Virus record (IMG/VR): IMGVR_UViG_3300040801_001405
Coordinates: 1 to 50,282 of that record
From: a virus
Direction: 5' to 3' (one strand)
DNA length: 50,282 nucleotides
The position numbers were made by a program, and so were the translations under genes. Positions within the stretch are counted from its first letter, which is position 1, and each line of letters starts with the position of its first letter. This document shows, one piece after another, positions 34,697 through 40,861 of this stretch. The notes beneath the pieces were generated by a model that worked only from the letters and a program-made list of their open reading frames with translations, was not told where the DNA came from and ran no database searches.

Positions 34697-35161
34697 TTAG
34701 CTGTCGAAAACTTCTCCGGTTCCGTCACAATATTCGCATTCTGCCCCATGTGAATACCCGGTACCAGCACATTCTGGACAAGGCATAAGTTCTGCGTCAG
34801 GTGGCAAGTCATCTTCGTAACTTTCGGTGAGGCCGTTATGACGATCATATACTATGCTTATTGGATGATCTTCTGGATAAGGTATACTTCTGTCTAATAC
34901 AAATCCCGGCAACGATATATATTCCCCTTCCGGGCCAAATCTTGCAATATAAGTATCTTCCCTTTCGCAATGATAAAGGTCATAATAGTCGCCGCCATAT
35001 AAGACGGTCCCATAATATGTGCAGCTAGCACAATCGTGGTCGTGTTTGGGAGTTGTTTTTGGTTTATCTAGCAAATCAACCCCCGTGCCATGTCCGTGAA
35101 TTTCTTCAATATAATCCACATCGTTTACGGCTTCCATAAGCTTTCGCATTTCGTTTATCAT
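34697..35161 (-). CDS. Zinc-finger protein with MRKLMEAV N-terminus, 154 aa
   Basis: It starts at 35161 (MINEMRKLMEAVND) after GGAAA; longer readings to 35416 would overlap the divergent gene. The N-terminal MRKLMEAV recurs in other late genes here and could be a capsid-targeting/cleavage module (LME before A; also IEE near 18-20). The middle has CASCTYYG and a later YHCE; the end has two DnaJ-type units, CPECAGTG and CEYCDGTG, so at least one zinc site is expected. A minus-strand GATAAATA lies 23 bases upstream. Confidence 0.75.
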   Translation of the reverse strand: MINEMRKLMEAVNDVDYIEEIHGHGTGVDLLDKPKTTPKHDHDCASCTYYGTVLYGGDYYDLYHCEREDTYIARFGPEGEYISLPGFVLDRSIPYPEDHPISIVYDRHNGLTESYEDDLPPDAELMPCPECAGTGYSHGAECEYCDGTGEVFDS

Positions 35162-35184
35162 AGCGATTTCCTTTAATATAAATA

Positions 35185-35192
35185 TATTTATC
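35185..35192 (-). promoter_or_regulatory. Late-promoter-like GATAAATA (minus strand)
   Basis: GATAAATA on the minus strand, 23 bases upstream of the 35161 ATG. It faces away from the plus-strand element at 35203-35210, making a divergent late promoter pair. Confidence 0.6.
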
Positions 35193-35202
35193 TTTGATTG
35201 TT

Positions 35203-35210
35203 GATAAATA
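35203..35210 (+). promoter_or_regulatory. Late-promoter-like GATAAATA
   Basis: GATAAATA on the plus strand, 36 bases before the ATG at 35247 and 10 bases from the divergent minus-strand copy. Confidence 0.6.
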
Positions 35211-35246
35211 TAATCATAATCCACAACAACCATGGTATCATAAATT

Positions 35247-35720
35247 ATGAATATAATGCGAGCATTAATGGAAGCGGTGTCTGGGCCTTCTGAAAATTTC
35301 ACAAATTTAAAAAAATTATTTTCGGTCAAATCAGGTGGGAAAGCAGATTTGCAACCTTCCGAAATGGCTGACGATGGATTCGTGTATAATATAGAGTACA
35401 CCTCAGAGGTTGACATTACAATAAATCGTGGGCTATTATATCGAGCAACCGAAACCAGTCCAGAAGAATACGATGTTCAAGAATTACGTACAACTGGAAT
35501 TTTGTTTGGTAAATTAAAAAACATCATGCACGATGAAGAAAGTTATGAGTGGATATTCAGTGGAGAGCTGTATATTTCAGAAATTGATAAGACCATAGAA
35601 GGCGTTGAACTGTATGCCGATGGAACTACTTTCGGAGAATCTGTTGATATTCTTTTAAATGTCCTAGATGATTACATTCATGGAAACGCACAGGAAATAA
35701 TTAATAACCATTATTTCTAA
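35247..35720 (+). CDS. Unknown protein with MRALMEAV N-terminus, 157 aa
   Basis: The N-terminus MNIMRALMEAVSG matches the module of the divergent zinc-finger gene (MRKLMEAV); an ATG three codons in would give MRALMEAV exactly. The rest is an acidic alpha/beta domain (DGFVYNIEYTSEVDITINRG; LFGKLKNIMHDEESYEWIFS) without catalytic motifs. It is followed by a C-run (nine Cs) at about 35729 and no clear hairpin. It is a candidate packaged internal protein. Confidence 0.7.
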   Translation: MNIMRALMEAVSGPSENFTNLKKLFSVKSGGKADLQPSEMADDGFVYNIEYTSEVDITINRGLLYRATETSPEEYDVQELRTTGILFGKLKNIMHDEESYEWIFSGELYISEIDKTIEGVELYADGTTFGESVDILLNVLDDYIHGNAQEIINNHYF

Positions 35721-35779
35721 AAAAATCCCCCCCCCGAACACTCCAATAATATGTTGCATCTAAATGCATTACCAAGGGC

Positions 35780-35807
35780 TTGACATACCCATTGGGTATG
35801 ATATAAT
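35780..35807 (+). promoter_or_regulatory. Sigma70-like promoter
   Basis: TTGACA (35780-35785), 16 bases and TATAAT (35802-35807), both perfect hexamers, 33 bases before the GTG at 35841. The palindromic ACCCATTGGGT lies in the spacer and could be an operator. Confidence 0.85.
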
Positions 35808-35840
35808 GTCCTCGTCGTTAATAACCTACAGGAGACACAG

Positions 35841-36038
35841 GTGTCTGACCAATTAGCAAAGGTTGAAGCGTTAAAGGGCGAACTTTCCTTTAAAGAAGCA
35901 TATTATAGTGGAAAAGAACAAAGAATCAAAGATGCACTTTTGGTGCTTGAGGACAAAATATCGCGATACACCACTGGTATTACACAGGATGTGCTTGAAG
36001 AGTGCATGGAAACAGTGTGGGATGAAATGTCGCGTTGA
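35841..36038 (+). CDS. Small helical protein, 65 aa
   Basis: It starts at GTG 35841 after CAGGAG. The protein is helical (LAKVEALKGELSFKEAYYSG; VLEECMETVWDEM) and acidic. It precedes the nucleotidyltransferase by 21 bases and probably shares its transcript. I know no function. Confidence 0.65.
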   Translation: MSDQLAKVEALKGELSFKEAYYSGKEQRIKDALLVLEDKISRYTTGITQDVLEECMETVWDEMSR

Positions 36039-36059
36039 TTAAAAACGGGAGATAAAAAA

Positions 36060-36956
36060 ATGAAGGACAGAGGAAGCATCGTACGTAAACTTGAGAGGAA
36101 GGAACTCCTTCCTCCGTGGAAGCCGTTTGTGAAAGAAACATGTTACGAAGTTATCATGGGTTCTTTTGCTTACGGTGTTTCCAACATGGGTTCCGACGTT
36201 GATGTCTATGGAGTGTTTGTTCCACCCATCGACATGGTGTTTCCTCATGCGTCCGGTTATATTCAGGGATTCGGTCCTCAGCCCAACGTGATCAATGTTG
36301 AACAGAAGCATCACATCGTTGATAAAGATACGGGCAAGGAATACGATTTTGCCCTGTACAATCTTGTTAACTACTTCAAGTTATGTGCGGAAAATAATCC
36401 TAACATGGTTGATTCGCTGTTTGTTCCTGAACGGTGTGTTGTGCATTCCGATGAGGTCGGGGATATCATGCGTGAGAACCGCAGGTTATTCTTGTGCCGT
36501 GAGATTCAGAAGAAGCTGTCGGGATATGCATACAGTCAGTTACGTAAACTCCGCACAAAAGAACCCGTTGGTAAACGTAAAGACACTATCGCAAAGTATG
36601 GATATGATGTCAAGTTTGCCTATCATGTGGTTCGCCTTGTCCAGCAAGCTGAAATGGTGCTCTCAACGGGTGACCTTGATCTGGAAGCCAACCGTGAACT
36701 TCTAAAAGAGGTTCGTGCGGGTGAGTGGTCACTAGAGAAACTTGAAACATGGTTTGAGAAGCGTCAGAGTGATCTGGACACACTTTACATTAACAGTCCG
36801 TTGCCTTTGTTGCCACGGTATGATAAACTAAAGCCCTTGTTAATGAACTGCTTAGAAGCCCGTTACGGTTCTTTGTCAGCATACTTTAACTTGGAAGGTA
36901 GCGAACAGATTGCTACCGAGAAACTGCGAAAAATCAAGGAAATTATTAATGAATGA
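36060..36956 (+). CDS. RlaP-type nucleotidyltransferase (DNA polymerase beta superfamily)
   Basis: A 298-aa protein with the Pol-beta-fold signature MGSFAYGVSNMGSDVDVYGV: GS at 34-35, then metal-binding Asp46 and Asp48. It matches the COG3541/RlaP family linked to RNA ligase-dependent repair and common in phages. The C-terminal half is helical (KLSGYAYSQLRKLRTKEP; AYHVVRLVQQAEMVL). Ribosome site GGGAG lies at about 36047. No RNA ligase is present in this window. The substrate (tRNA end repair or nucleotide transfer) is inference. The next gene overlaps its last codons. Confidence 0.88.
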   Translation: MKDRGSIVRKLERKELLPPWKPFVKETCYEVIMGSFAYGVSNMGSDVDVYGVFVPPIDMVFPHASGYIQGFGPQPNVINVEQKHHIVDKDTGKEYDFALYNLVNYFKLCAENNPNMVDSLFVPERCVVHSDEVGDIMRENRRLFLCREIQKKLSGYAYSQLRKLRTKEPVGKRKDTIAKYGYDVKFAYHVVRLVQQAEMVLSTGDLDLEANRELLKEVRAGEWSLEKLETWFEKRQSDLDTLYINSPLPLLPRYDKLKPLLMNCLEARYGSLSAYFNLEGSEQIATEKLRKIKEIINE

Positions 36957-37194
36957 AGGAAAATGGATGGTCAATGTGTTTGGTGGGCCGAACGAGTGTC
37001 CTTTTGAAATTAGTGTCATACGAAAAGATTATCGTCTTGGACTTGTAAGCTACGGGTGGTTCAACGACGACAAGCTGCTAATAAGCCACAGTGGTGGGCC
37101 ATGCAAGTGGCCCGTACCCAACCGAATTTGGAACAAATTGTTAGCCGTGGCCCACGAAACCGCACAAGAACTGAACTCAACGGAAGCCCAATGA
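36949..37194 (+). CDS. Unknown protein, 81 aa
   Basis: It starts at ATG 36949 (MNEGKWMVNVFGGPNECPFE), overlapping the nucleotidyltransferase end. The reading frame is open to 36910, but the short start is coupled by overlap and looks better. It holds two cysteines and a Trp-rich centre (LVSYGWFNDDKLLISHSGG). It overlaps the ATG of the broken phosphoesterase at 37191 (ATGA). No function known. Confidence 0.65.
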   Translation: MNEGKWMVNVFGGPNECPFEISVIRKDYRLGLVSYGWFNDDKLLISHSGGPCKWPVPNRIWNKLLAVAHETAQELNSTEAQ

Positions 37195-37416
37195 AAAAAA
37201 CACACTACAAAACCATTTGGATTTCAGACACTCATCTGGGAACCAGAGGCTGTCAAGCAGACTACCTTCTGGGCTTTCTTAATAACCATACCTGCGATAA
37301 ATTGTATTATGTACTATAACTGCGGAGATTGGGTAGAAAGCTGTACCGCATTAGTAGAAGACGATTCTGGGAATATAAATATTATTCAATGGGCCAAGGT
37401 TGGTTACGAAAAGTAG
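37191..37416 (+). pseudogene. LpxH-like metallophosphoesterase, internally deleted and frameshifted
   Basis: The first fragment (37191-37319, 42 codons) is the typical beginning of UDP-2,3-diacylglucosamine pyrophosphatase-like phosphoesterases: TIWISDTHLGTRGCQA with metal ligands Asp13 and His15. It then hits a stop. The second fragment (ATG 37309-37416) is the typical end of the same family: YNCGDWVESCTALVEDDSGN. It is offset by one base and lacks about 200 central residues that hold the remaining active site. The gene is a relic; the join lies at about 37305-37320. Some family members act in lipid A synthesis. Confidence 0.8.
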
Positions 37417-37425
37417 GATCACACA

Positions 37426-37725
37426 ATGATACTAACACTCACCGAGAAAGAACAAATATTGATCATTGTGAGTTCGCTGCGCTATTATATGGGAAGATCA
37501 ACGATTGCCGTATCCTCATATGTTCGGTTCCTAGAAGAAAACTGGGAACACCTAACCAATGATTCGAAATGGCTCATAGAACGCGAAGTGGAACGGGAAA
37601 TAGAACGAGACGACGTCGAGCGTGTTGCGTCGAAAATGTCTGGTAAAAACTCAGATTTTCTGCCACTGGGCATGGATTATGATCGGGAACAATGGGATAG
37701 ATTGCGTAAATTATGGCACAAATAA
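37426..37725 (+). CDS. Conserved small phage protein, 99 aa
   Basis: A helical, charged protein: LTEKEQILIIVSSLRYYMGR, STIAVSSYVRFLEENW, VEREIERDDVERVASKM and a C-terminal YDREQWDRLRKLWHK. I recall this order (SALRYYMGR...W...R...CDRxxWxRL) from small hypothetical proteins of proteobacterial phages. Function unknown. It follows the phosphoesterase relic by nine bases and precedes a sigma70 promoter. Confidence 0.7.
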   Translation: MILTLTEKEQILIIVSSLRYYMGRSTIAVSSYVRFLEENWEHLTNDSKWLIEREVEREIERDDVERVASKMSGKNSDFLPLGMDYDREQWDRLRKLWHK

Positions 37726-37736
37726 TATTCTAACCA

Positions 37737-37765
37737 TTGACAACACAAAAAACGTGTGATATGAT
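37737..37765 (+). promoter_or_regulatory. Sigma70-like promoter
   Basis: TTGACA (37737-37742), 17 bases and TATGAT (37760-37765). The ATG at 37775 lies nine bases after the -10 box, so the leader would be at most a few bases. Confidence 0.7.
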
Positions 37766-37774
37766 ATTTAAATC

Positions 37775-38491
37775 ATGAGAATTATATCTAAATTTGATGA
37801 CTACTATGATACGGCATTTGCTTATGGCCACGACGACACATACACCTATATTCGAAAAACGGAAGAGGTTTCTGTGGATCTTCCCGAAAACCACTATCGA
37901 ACGTGGATCGGTTCGCAATATCTAAACGAATATGCTATTATTTTGGGATTCTGCGGGAAATTTTATTTTGGACACGTTATTGAACACGGGTTAAACCAAA
38001 CCGTTTGTTGGTCAGTAAGTGATATTGAGAAATTCATTAACTCGATTAGCGACATACACTTGAAAAAAGAATTAGCCGCGTCGTTTGATGGCAAAAAAAC
38101 ACACAGTTTTCGTTTTTATTACAACAGAAAGCGGCAGTTCAAAAGCACTCGCGAAGCGTTCGAGTATTATTTTAGTCAAACGATTCCTGATAGTACGGAT
38201 AAATTTTTCGAATATGGCACCCCGGTGTTTTCTCTCGAATATCGCACAACAAGGTTTCTTAGCGATTTCAGAAAACCCAGCGGAGTATTGTGCACTAACC
38301 CCCGCTTAAAAGACCTCGACTTTTACAAAGTCATGGAGCCATACGTGGCTTTTCAGGAAATTGACATGTTTCTTGGCGGGGTATTGGGAAGCGCACATCC
38401 CCCCATGAAAACCATTTCTGATATTGCAATGAGAGATAAAAAGGGATTTGACGAATGGAGTTTCAAGAAGAAACCAACCAAAATCCGCTGA
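37775..38491 (+). CDS. Conserved phage protein of unknown function, 238 aa
   Basis: The beginning MRIISKFDDYYDTAFAYGHD and the middle (TYIRKTEEV; VFSLEYRTTRFLSDFRKPSG; LKDLDFYKVMEPYVAFQEID) match a protein family widespread in phages and of unknown function. It is followed by CPPM-like end residues (SAHPPMKTISDIAMRDKKGF). Its promoter starts transcription almost at the ATG and there is no ribosome site. Phages usually keep it near replication or accessory genes. Confidence 0.8.
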   Translation: MRIISKFDDYYDTAFAYGHDDTYTYIRKTEEVSVDLPENHYRTWIGSQYLNEYAIILGFCGKFYFGHVIEHGLNQTVCWSVSDIEKFINSISDIHLKKELAASFDGKKTHSFRFYYNRKRQFKSTREAFEYYFSQTIPDSTDKFFEYGTPVFSLEYRTTRFLSDFRKPSGVLCTNPRLKDLDFYKVMEPYVAFQEIDMFLGGVLGSAHPPMKTISDIAMRDKKGFDEWSFKKKPTKIR

Positions 38492-38620
38492 CTACTTTTC
38501 TTCGGATGCCTTCTATAGAATATATCCTATTTCACTCAATTGCCTATTATATAATATATCCTAGGTATTTTTCATACCCCGCCCCAACAGAAGAATATAG
38601 TCAAAATTTACTATATATTT
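38492..38620. repeat. AT-rich intergenic stretch with a short direct repeat
   Basis: TATAGAATATATCCTAT (about 38513) and TATATAATATATCCTAG (about 38550) are near-identical copies with 21 bases between them. TATAATATATCC could also hold -10-like boxes, but no good -35 is placed. A late element follows at 38621. Confidence 0.35.
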
Positions 38621-38628
38621 GATAAATA
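38621..38628 (+). promoter_or_regulatory. Late-promoter-like GATAAATA
   Basis: GATAAATA followed by C lies 25 bases before the ATG at 38654; a GGAG ribosome site lies at 38642. Confidence 0.65.
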
Positions 38629-38653
38629 CTTTAAAATATATTGGAGTTATACC

Positions 38654-39103
38654 ATGAATTTTGAGAAAATGCTAGAAGGGCTGTTGGGTACAGAACACGC
38701 CGAAAAATATATCAAAGCATTAAACGAAGACAGACTTGATAATGGCGCATTTGAAAGAGAAATCGTAGAAAAAATAAAAGCTGCTGTATCCGATTATTTT
38801 ATAAGTCACAATTCCCAGCGGGACCATCCACAAAGATCTGTTGGGTTACGTGTAAAAAATTATACTGAAAGCAGTGTGACTATATTGATGCTTCTTCCAA
38901 TAGATTATTTTTATGAGCTTGACATATATCAGGGTGATAATGTAGGAATGCTCGAACATGACATAATTAACTTTATTAAACGTAATACTGATATACCGGT
39001 AAATAATATAAACTTTACTTTTACAAAAGAAGACGAAGACCCAAGAACGGTCGTAATAAAAATGGTTGCAGAGGAACGTGGGCGTTTGGCTTTTTTAAAG
39101 TAA
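38654..39103 (+). CDS. Unknown protein, 149 aa
   Basis: The N-terminus MNFEKMLEGLLGTEHAEKY resembles MPLKNMLKGILTEEQSDNYY of the late gene at 49196, which suggests a shared N-terminal module. The centre contains beta strands (VGLRVKNYTESSVTILMLLP) and the end is charged. Late promoter GATAAATA precedes it. No catalytic motif. Confidence 0.7.
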   Translation: MNFEKMLEGLLGTEHAEKYIKALNEDRLDNGAFEREIVEKIKAAVSDYFISHNSQRDHPQRSVGLRVKNYTESSVTILMLLPIDYFYELDIYQGDNVGMLEHDIINFIKRNTDIPVNNINFTFTKEDEDPRTVVIKMVAEERGRLAFLK

Positions 39104-39124
39104 AATACATTAAAATATTATTGA

Positions 39125-39328
39125 CTACCCTTCATCGTGGGGGTAGTACGGATCTATGGATATCTTGGTAGTTATTACTTGGCGTCCAGAACCCATACAT
39201 TTTTTGCACATTTCATATGTGGGATCAGAATATAGACCCTTATGTGGGTCGTAAAGTTCTCCGGGTACCTTTTTAATGCCAGATCCCTTGCATTTTTTAC
39301 AAACAATGATTTCAGTAGTTATGGACAT
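39125..39328 (-). CDS. Small DnaJ-type zinc-finger protein, 67 aa
   Basis: Two CxxCxGSG units, CKKCKGSG (near 10-17) and CKKCMGSG (near 40-47), form one DnaJ-like zinc-binding hairpin pair; the rest is a short linker and an acidic tail. In DnaJ these motifs bind zinc and unfolded protein; here the domain stands alone. It starts behind GGGAG and a minus-strand sigma70-like promoter (39384-39356). Confidence 0.75.
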   Translation of the reverse strand: MSITTEIIVCKKCKGSGIKKVPGELYDPHKGLYSDPTYEMCKKCMGSGRQVITTKISIDPYYPHDEG

Positions 39329-39355
39329 GTATGTGTTCTCCCTGTGTTATGTTGT

Positions 39356-39384
39356 ATTATATCAAATACATAGGAAAAAATCAA
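39356..39384 (-). promoter_or_regulatory. Sigma70-like promoter (minus strand)
   Basis: Read on the minus strand: TTGATT (39384-39379), 17 bases and TATAAT (39361-39356). It drives the zinc-finger gene at 39328 and lies next to the -35 box of the divergent plus promoter. Confidence 0.75.
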
Positions 39385-39387
39385 GCA

Positions 39388-39416
39388 TTGACTTAATCTA
39401 CATAGTATGATACTAT
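39388..39416 (+). promoter_or_regulatory. Sigma70-like promoter giving a leaderless mRNA
   Basis: TTGACT (39388-39393), 17 bases and TACTAT (39411-39416), then exactly six bases to the ATG at 39423. TATGAT at 39406 is an alternative -10 but with only 12 bases of spacer. Confidence 0.6.
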
Positions 39417-39422
39417 TAGATA

Positions 39423-39635
39423 ATGGATCGAAAAATAATAAAATGTAGAAATTGCTTTTATTATCAACCAGAGAACAATGGTGATCTCTCGGGGGAATGT
39501 GTTCGATTCCCCCCAACACCACTGGCCAATAGCGTGGGGGTTTTCTCTAGAAACCCCAAAGTATATGATGAGGATTGGTGTGGTGAGTTTTTCTTAAATT
39601 CTGGGCAGAGGGACTCTGATTTCAAACCCCGGTGA
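39423..39635 (+). CDS. Small cysteine-rich protein, 70 aa (probably leaderless)
   Basis: The pattern CRNCFYYQ, then GECVRFPP, then DWCGEF matches a family of small zinc-binding proteins with C-x2-C ... C ... C found in phages and bacteria. It lies divergent to the DnaJ-type finger gene and overlaps the 3' end of the kinase-like gene by 14 bases (39622-39635). The zinc-finger protein at 34697 has a similar CASCTYYG segment. Function unknown. Confidence 0.7.
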   Translation: MDRKIIKCRNCFYYQPENNGDLSGECVRFPPTPLANSVGVFSRNPKVYDEDWCGEFFLNSGQRDSDFKPR

Positions 39636-40272
39636 GGGGGTCAGTGATGACTAATTGTGGCCCGTGGGGGGACCCACGAAACATTATGTTATCTGAGTGT
39701 AAATCAAGGTGCACTGAAAAATATATCCACAAGTCATAAATAACCATCAATGCCTTTAGAAGATGCTCGTCGTTGATGGCGTCCCATCGACTTTCTACAA
39801 TTACCCGTTCCAGCTCCTCAGACAAAACCCCGCATATCTTGTCTTTAATACAAAATTCACCTTCTTCTTTACAAAGGAATCGAATGACGTCTACGAGGTG
39901 GTCCACCGACTCGTATGATTTTATATAATTAAAATATCTAAATTGGGATATCAGAGCCTCCACACTTAGTCTACCAAATGGCAGCAGGCGTTCCATGGTA
40001 TAGTGATGTTTTCCTTCATCAGATATCTTAGAATCATATACCTTGGGGAAGAAAGGATTCCCGGAATATGCCGAGGCCCGTTGAAGGTACAGGGAGTGCC
40101 CTTCCTCTTCATCTTCTTCGGCGTCATATTTCTGTTTCTTTACGACTTCGTGTGGATCATTCCCACCAAAAACGTCGTAATAATAACCACTACTCCTTCC
40201 TGAGTAAGCCGGTTCCGATTCTTCGTTGTCCTCTGGCTCGAAATCTATGCTGAATACTTCGTGTAATTTCAT
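39622..40272 (-). CDS. Protein-kinase-like protein with MKLHEVF N-terminus, 216 aa
   Basis: The C-terminal part has a kinase/aminoglycoside-phosphotransferase-type catalytic loop, HLDLHSDNIMFR (Asp190, Asn195), then ITDPL (Asp211) where DFG would stand. Lys residues at 45-48 (EVVKKQKY) could be the ATP lysine, and YTMERLLPFGRLS resembles the hinge. The chain ends just after the DPL, so it lacks a normal C-lobe and may be a minimal or inactive kinase. The N-terminal MKLHEVF module and a minus-strand GATAAATA six bases before the ATG suggest a late, possibly packaged, protein. Confidence 0.65.
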   Translation of the reverse strand: MKLHEVFSIDFEPEDNEESEPAYSGRSSGYYYDVFGGNDPHEVVKKQKYDAEEDEEEGHSLYLQRASAYSGNPFFPKVYDSKISDEGKHHYTMERLLPFGRLSVEALISQFRYFNYIKSYESVDHLVDVIRFLCKEEGEFCIKDKICGVLSEELERVIVESRWDAINDEHLLKALMVIYDLWIYFSVHLDLHSDNIMFRGSPHGPQLVITDPLTGV

Positions 40273-40278
40273 AATTAT

Positions 40279-40286
40279 TATTTATC
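40279..40286 (-). promoter_or_regulatory. Late-promoter-like GATAAATA (minus strand), leaderless spacing
   Basis: GATAAATA on the minus strand ends exactly six bases before the ATG at 40272; no ribosome site lies between. Confidence 0.55.
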
Positions 40287-40320
40287 TAATTTCATTTCTA
40301 AGGAATTCCTAATCGAAATA

Positions 40321-40328
40321 GATAAATA
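40321..40328 (+). promoter_or_regulatory. Late-promoter-like GATAAATA
   Basis: GATAAATA followed by C lies 26 bases before the ATG at 40355 and is divergent from the minus-strand element at 40279-40286. Confidence 0.6.
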
Positions 40329-40354
40329 CAACTAAATTACCGAAGGATTAATTC

Positions 40355-40861
40355 ATGAAATCACTAGACAAATTCAACGCCTACCGTATGAGGCATGGTA
40401 ATCGTAAAGCAGGAATTATTTTGATAGACAAGTATCTTAATCAAGAAGTTTCCTTGTCCAGTGCCGACTTAACTGATTCCTCGATATTCATGAATGGACT
40501 AGATGCGGTAGAAGAAGCACTGTACAACAATGATATCCAAGGAGCAGTAGATATAGCTAAATCAACTGCACTCGAAATGGTTGACGATGAACTGGACGGA
40601 GGGGCGTTTTTCGAGCATCTATCACCAACACAATCCATGCGTAAACTAATGGAAGCTGCATCCGATAACTATTGGTTTATTCGTGGTGGAGATTTCGAAC
40701 ACTATAAGCAACAAGCTCTGAATAACACAGACGTTGCAGAAAATAAAGAAAAAATGGAATACATTGTCCATGAATATAAGCTCGCTATGCAAATAGCGGA
40801 TAAAGAAGAAAGACAAAAAATGATGAAGGATTTCTCCGAGGGGAGGAAATCAACCTTCTGA
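40355..40861 (+). CDS. Unknown protein with internal MRKLMEA module, 168 aa
   Basis: A helical protein. Residues 94-101 are SMRKLMEA, the module found at the N-termini of the genes at 34697 and 35247. If LME-A is a protease site, as in T4 head proteins (L/I-x-E), it would split the chain into a 100-residue leader and a C-terminal helical domain (DFEHYKQQALNN, YIVHEYKLAMQIADKEERQK). It is convergent with the 1223-aa gene and overlaps its 3' end by 12 bases. Preceded by GATAAATA. Confidence 0.65.
   Translation: MKSLDKFNAYRMRHGNRKAGIILIDKYLNQEVSLSSADLTDSSIFMNGLDAVEEALYNNDIQGAVDIAKSTALEMVDDELDGGAFFEHLSPTQSMRKLMEAASDNYWFIRGGDFEHYKQQALNNTDVAENKEKMEYIVHEYKLAMQIADKEERQKMMKDFSEGRKSTF

Noticed and set aside
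37056-37190. In-frame upstream extension of the phosphoesterase relic
   Set aside because: It is read inside the 81-aa gene; family members start at the equivalent of MKKTHYKTIW, which has an ATGA-coupled ATG at 37191.
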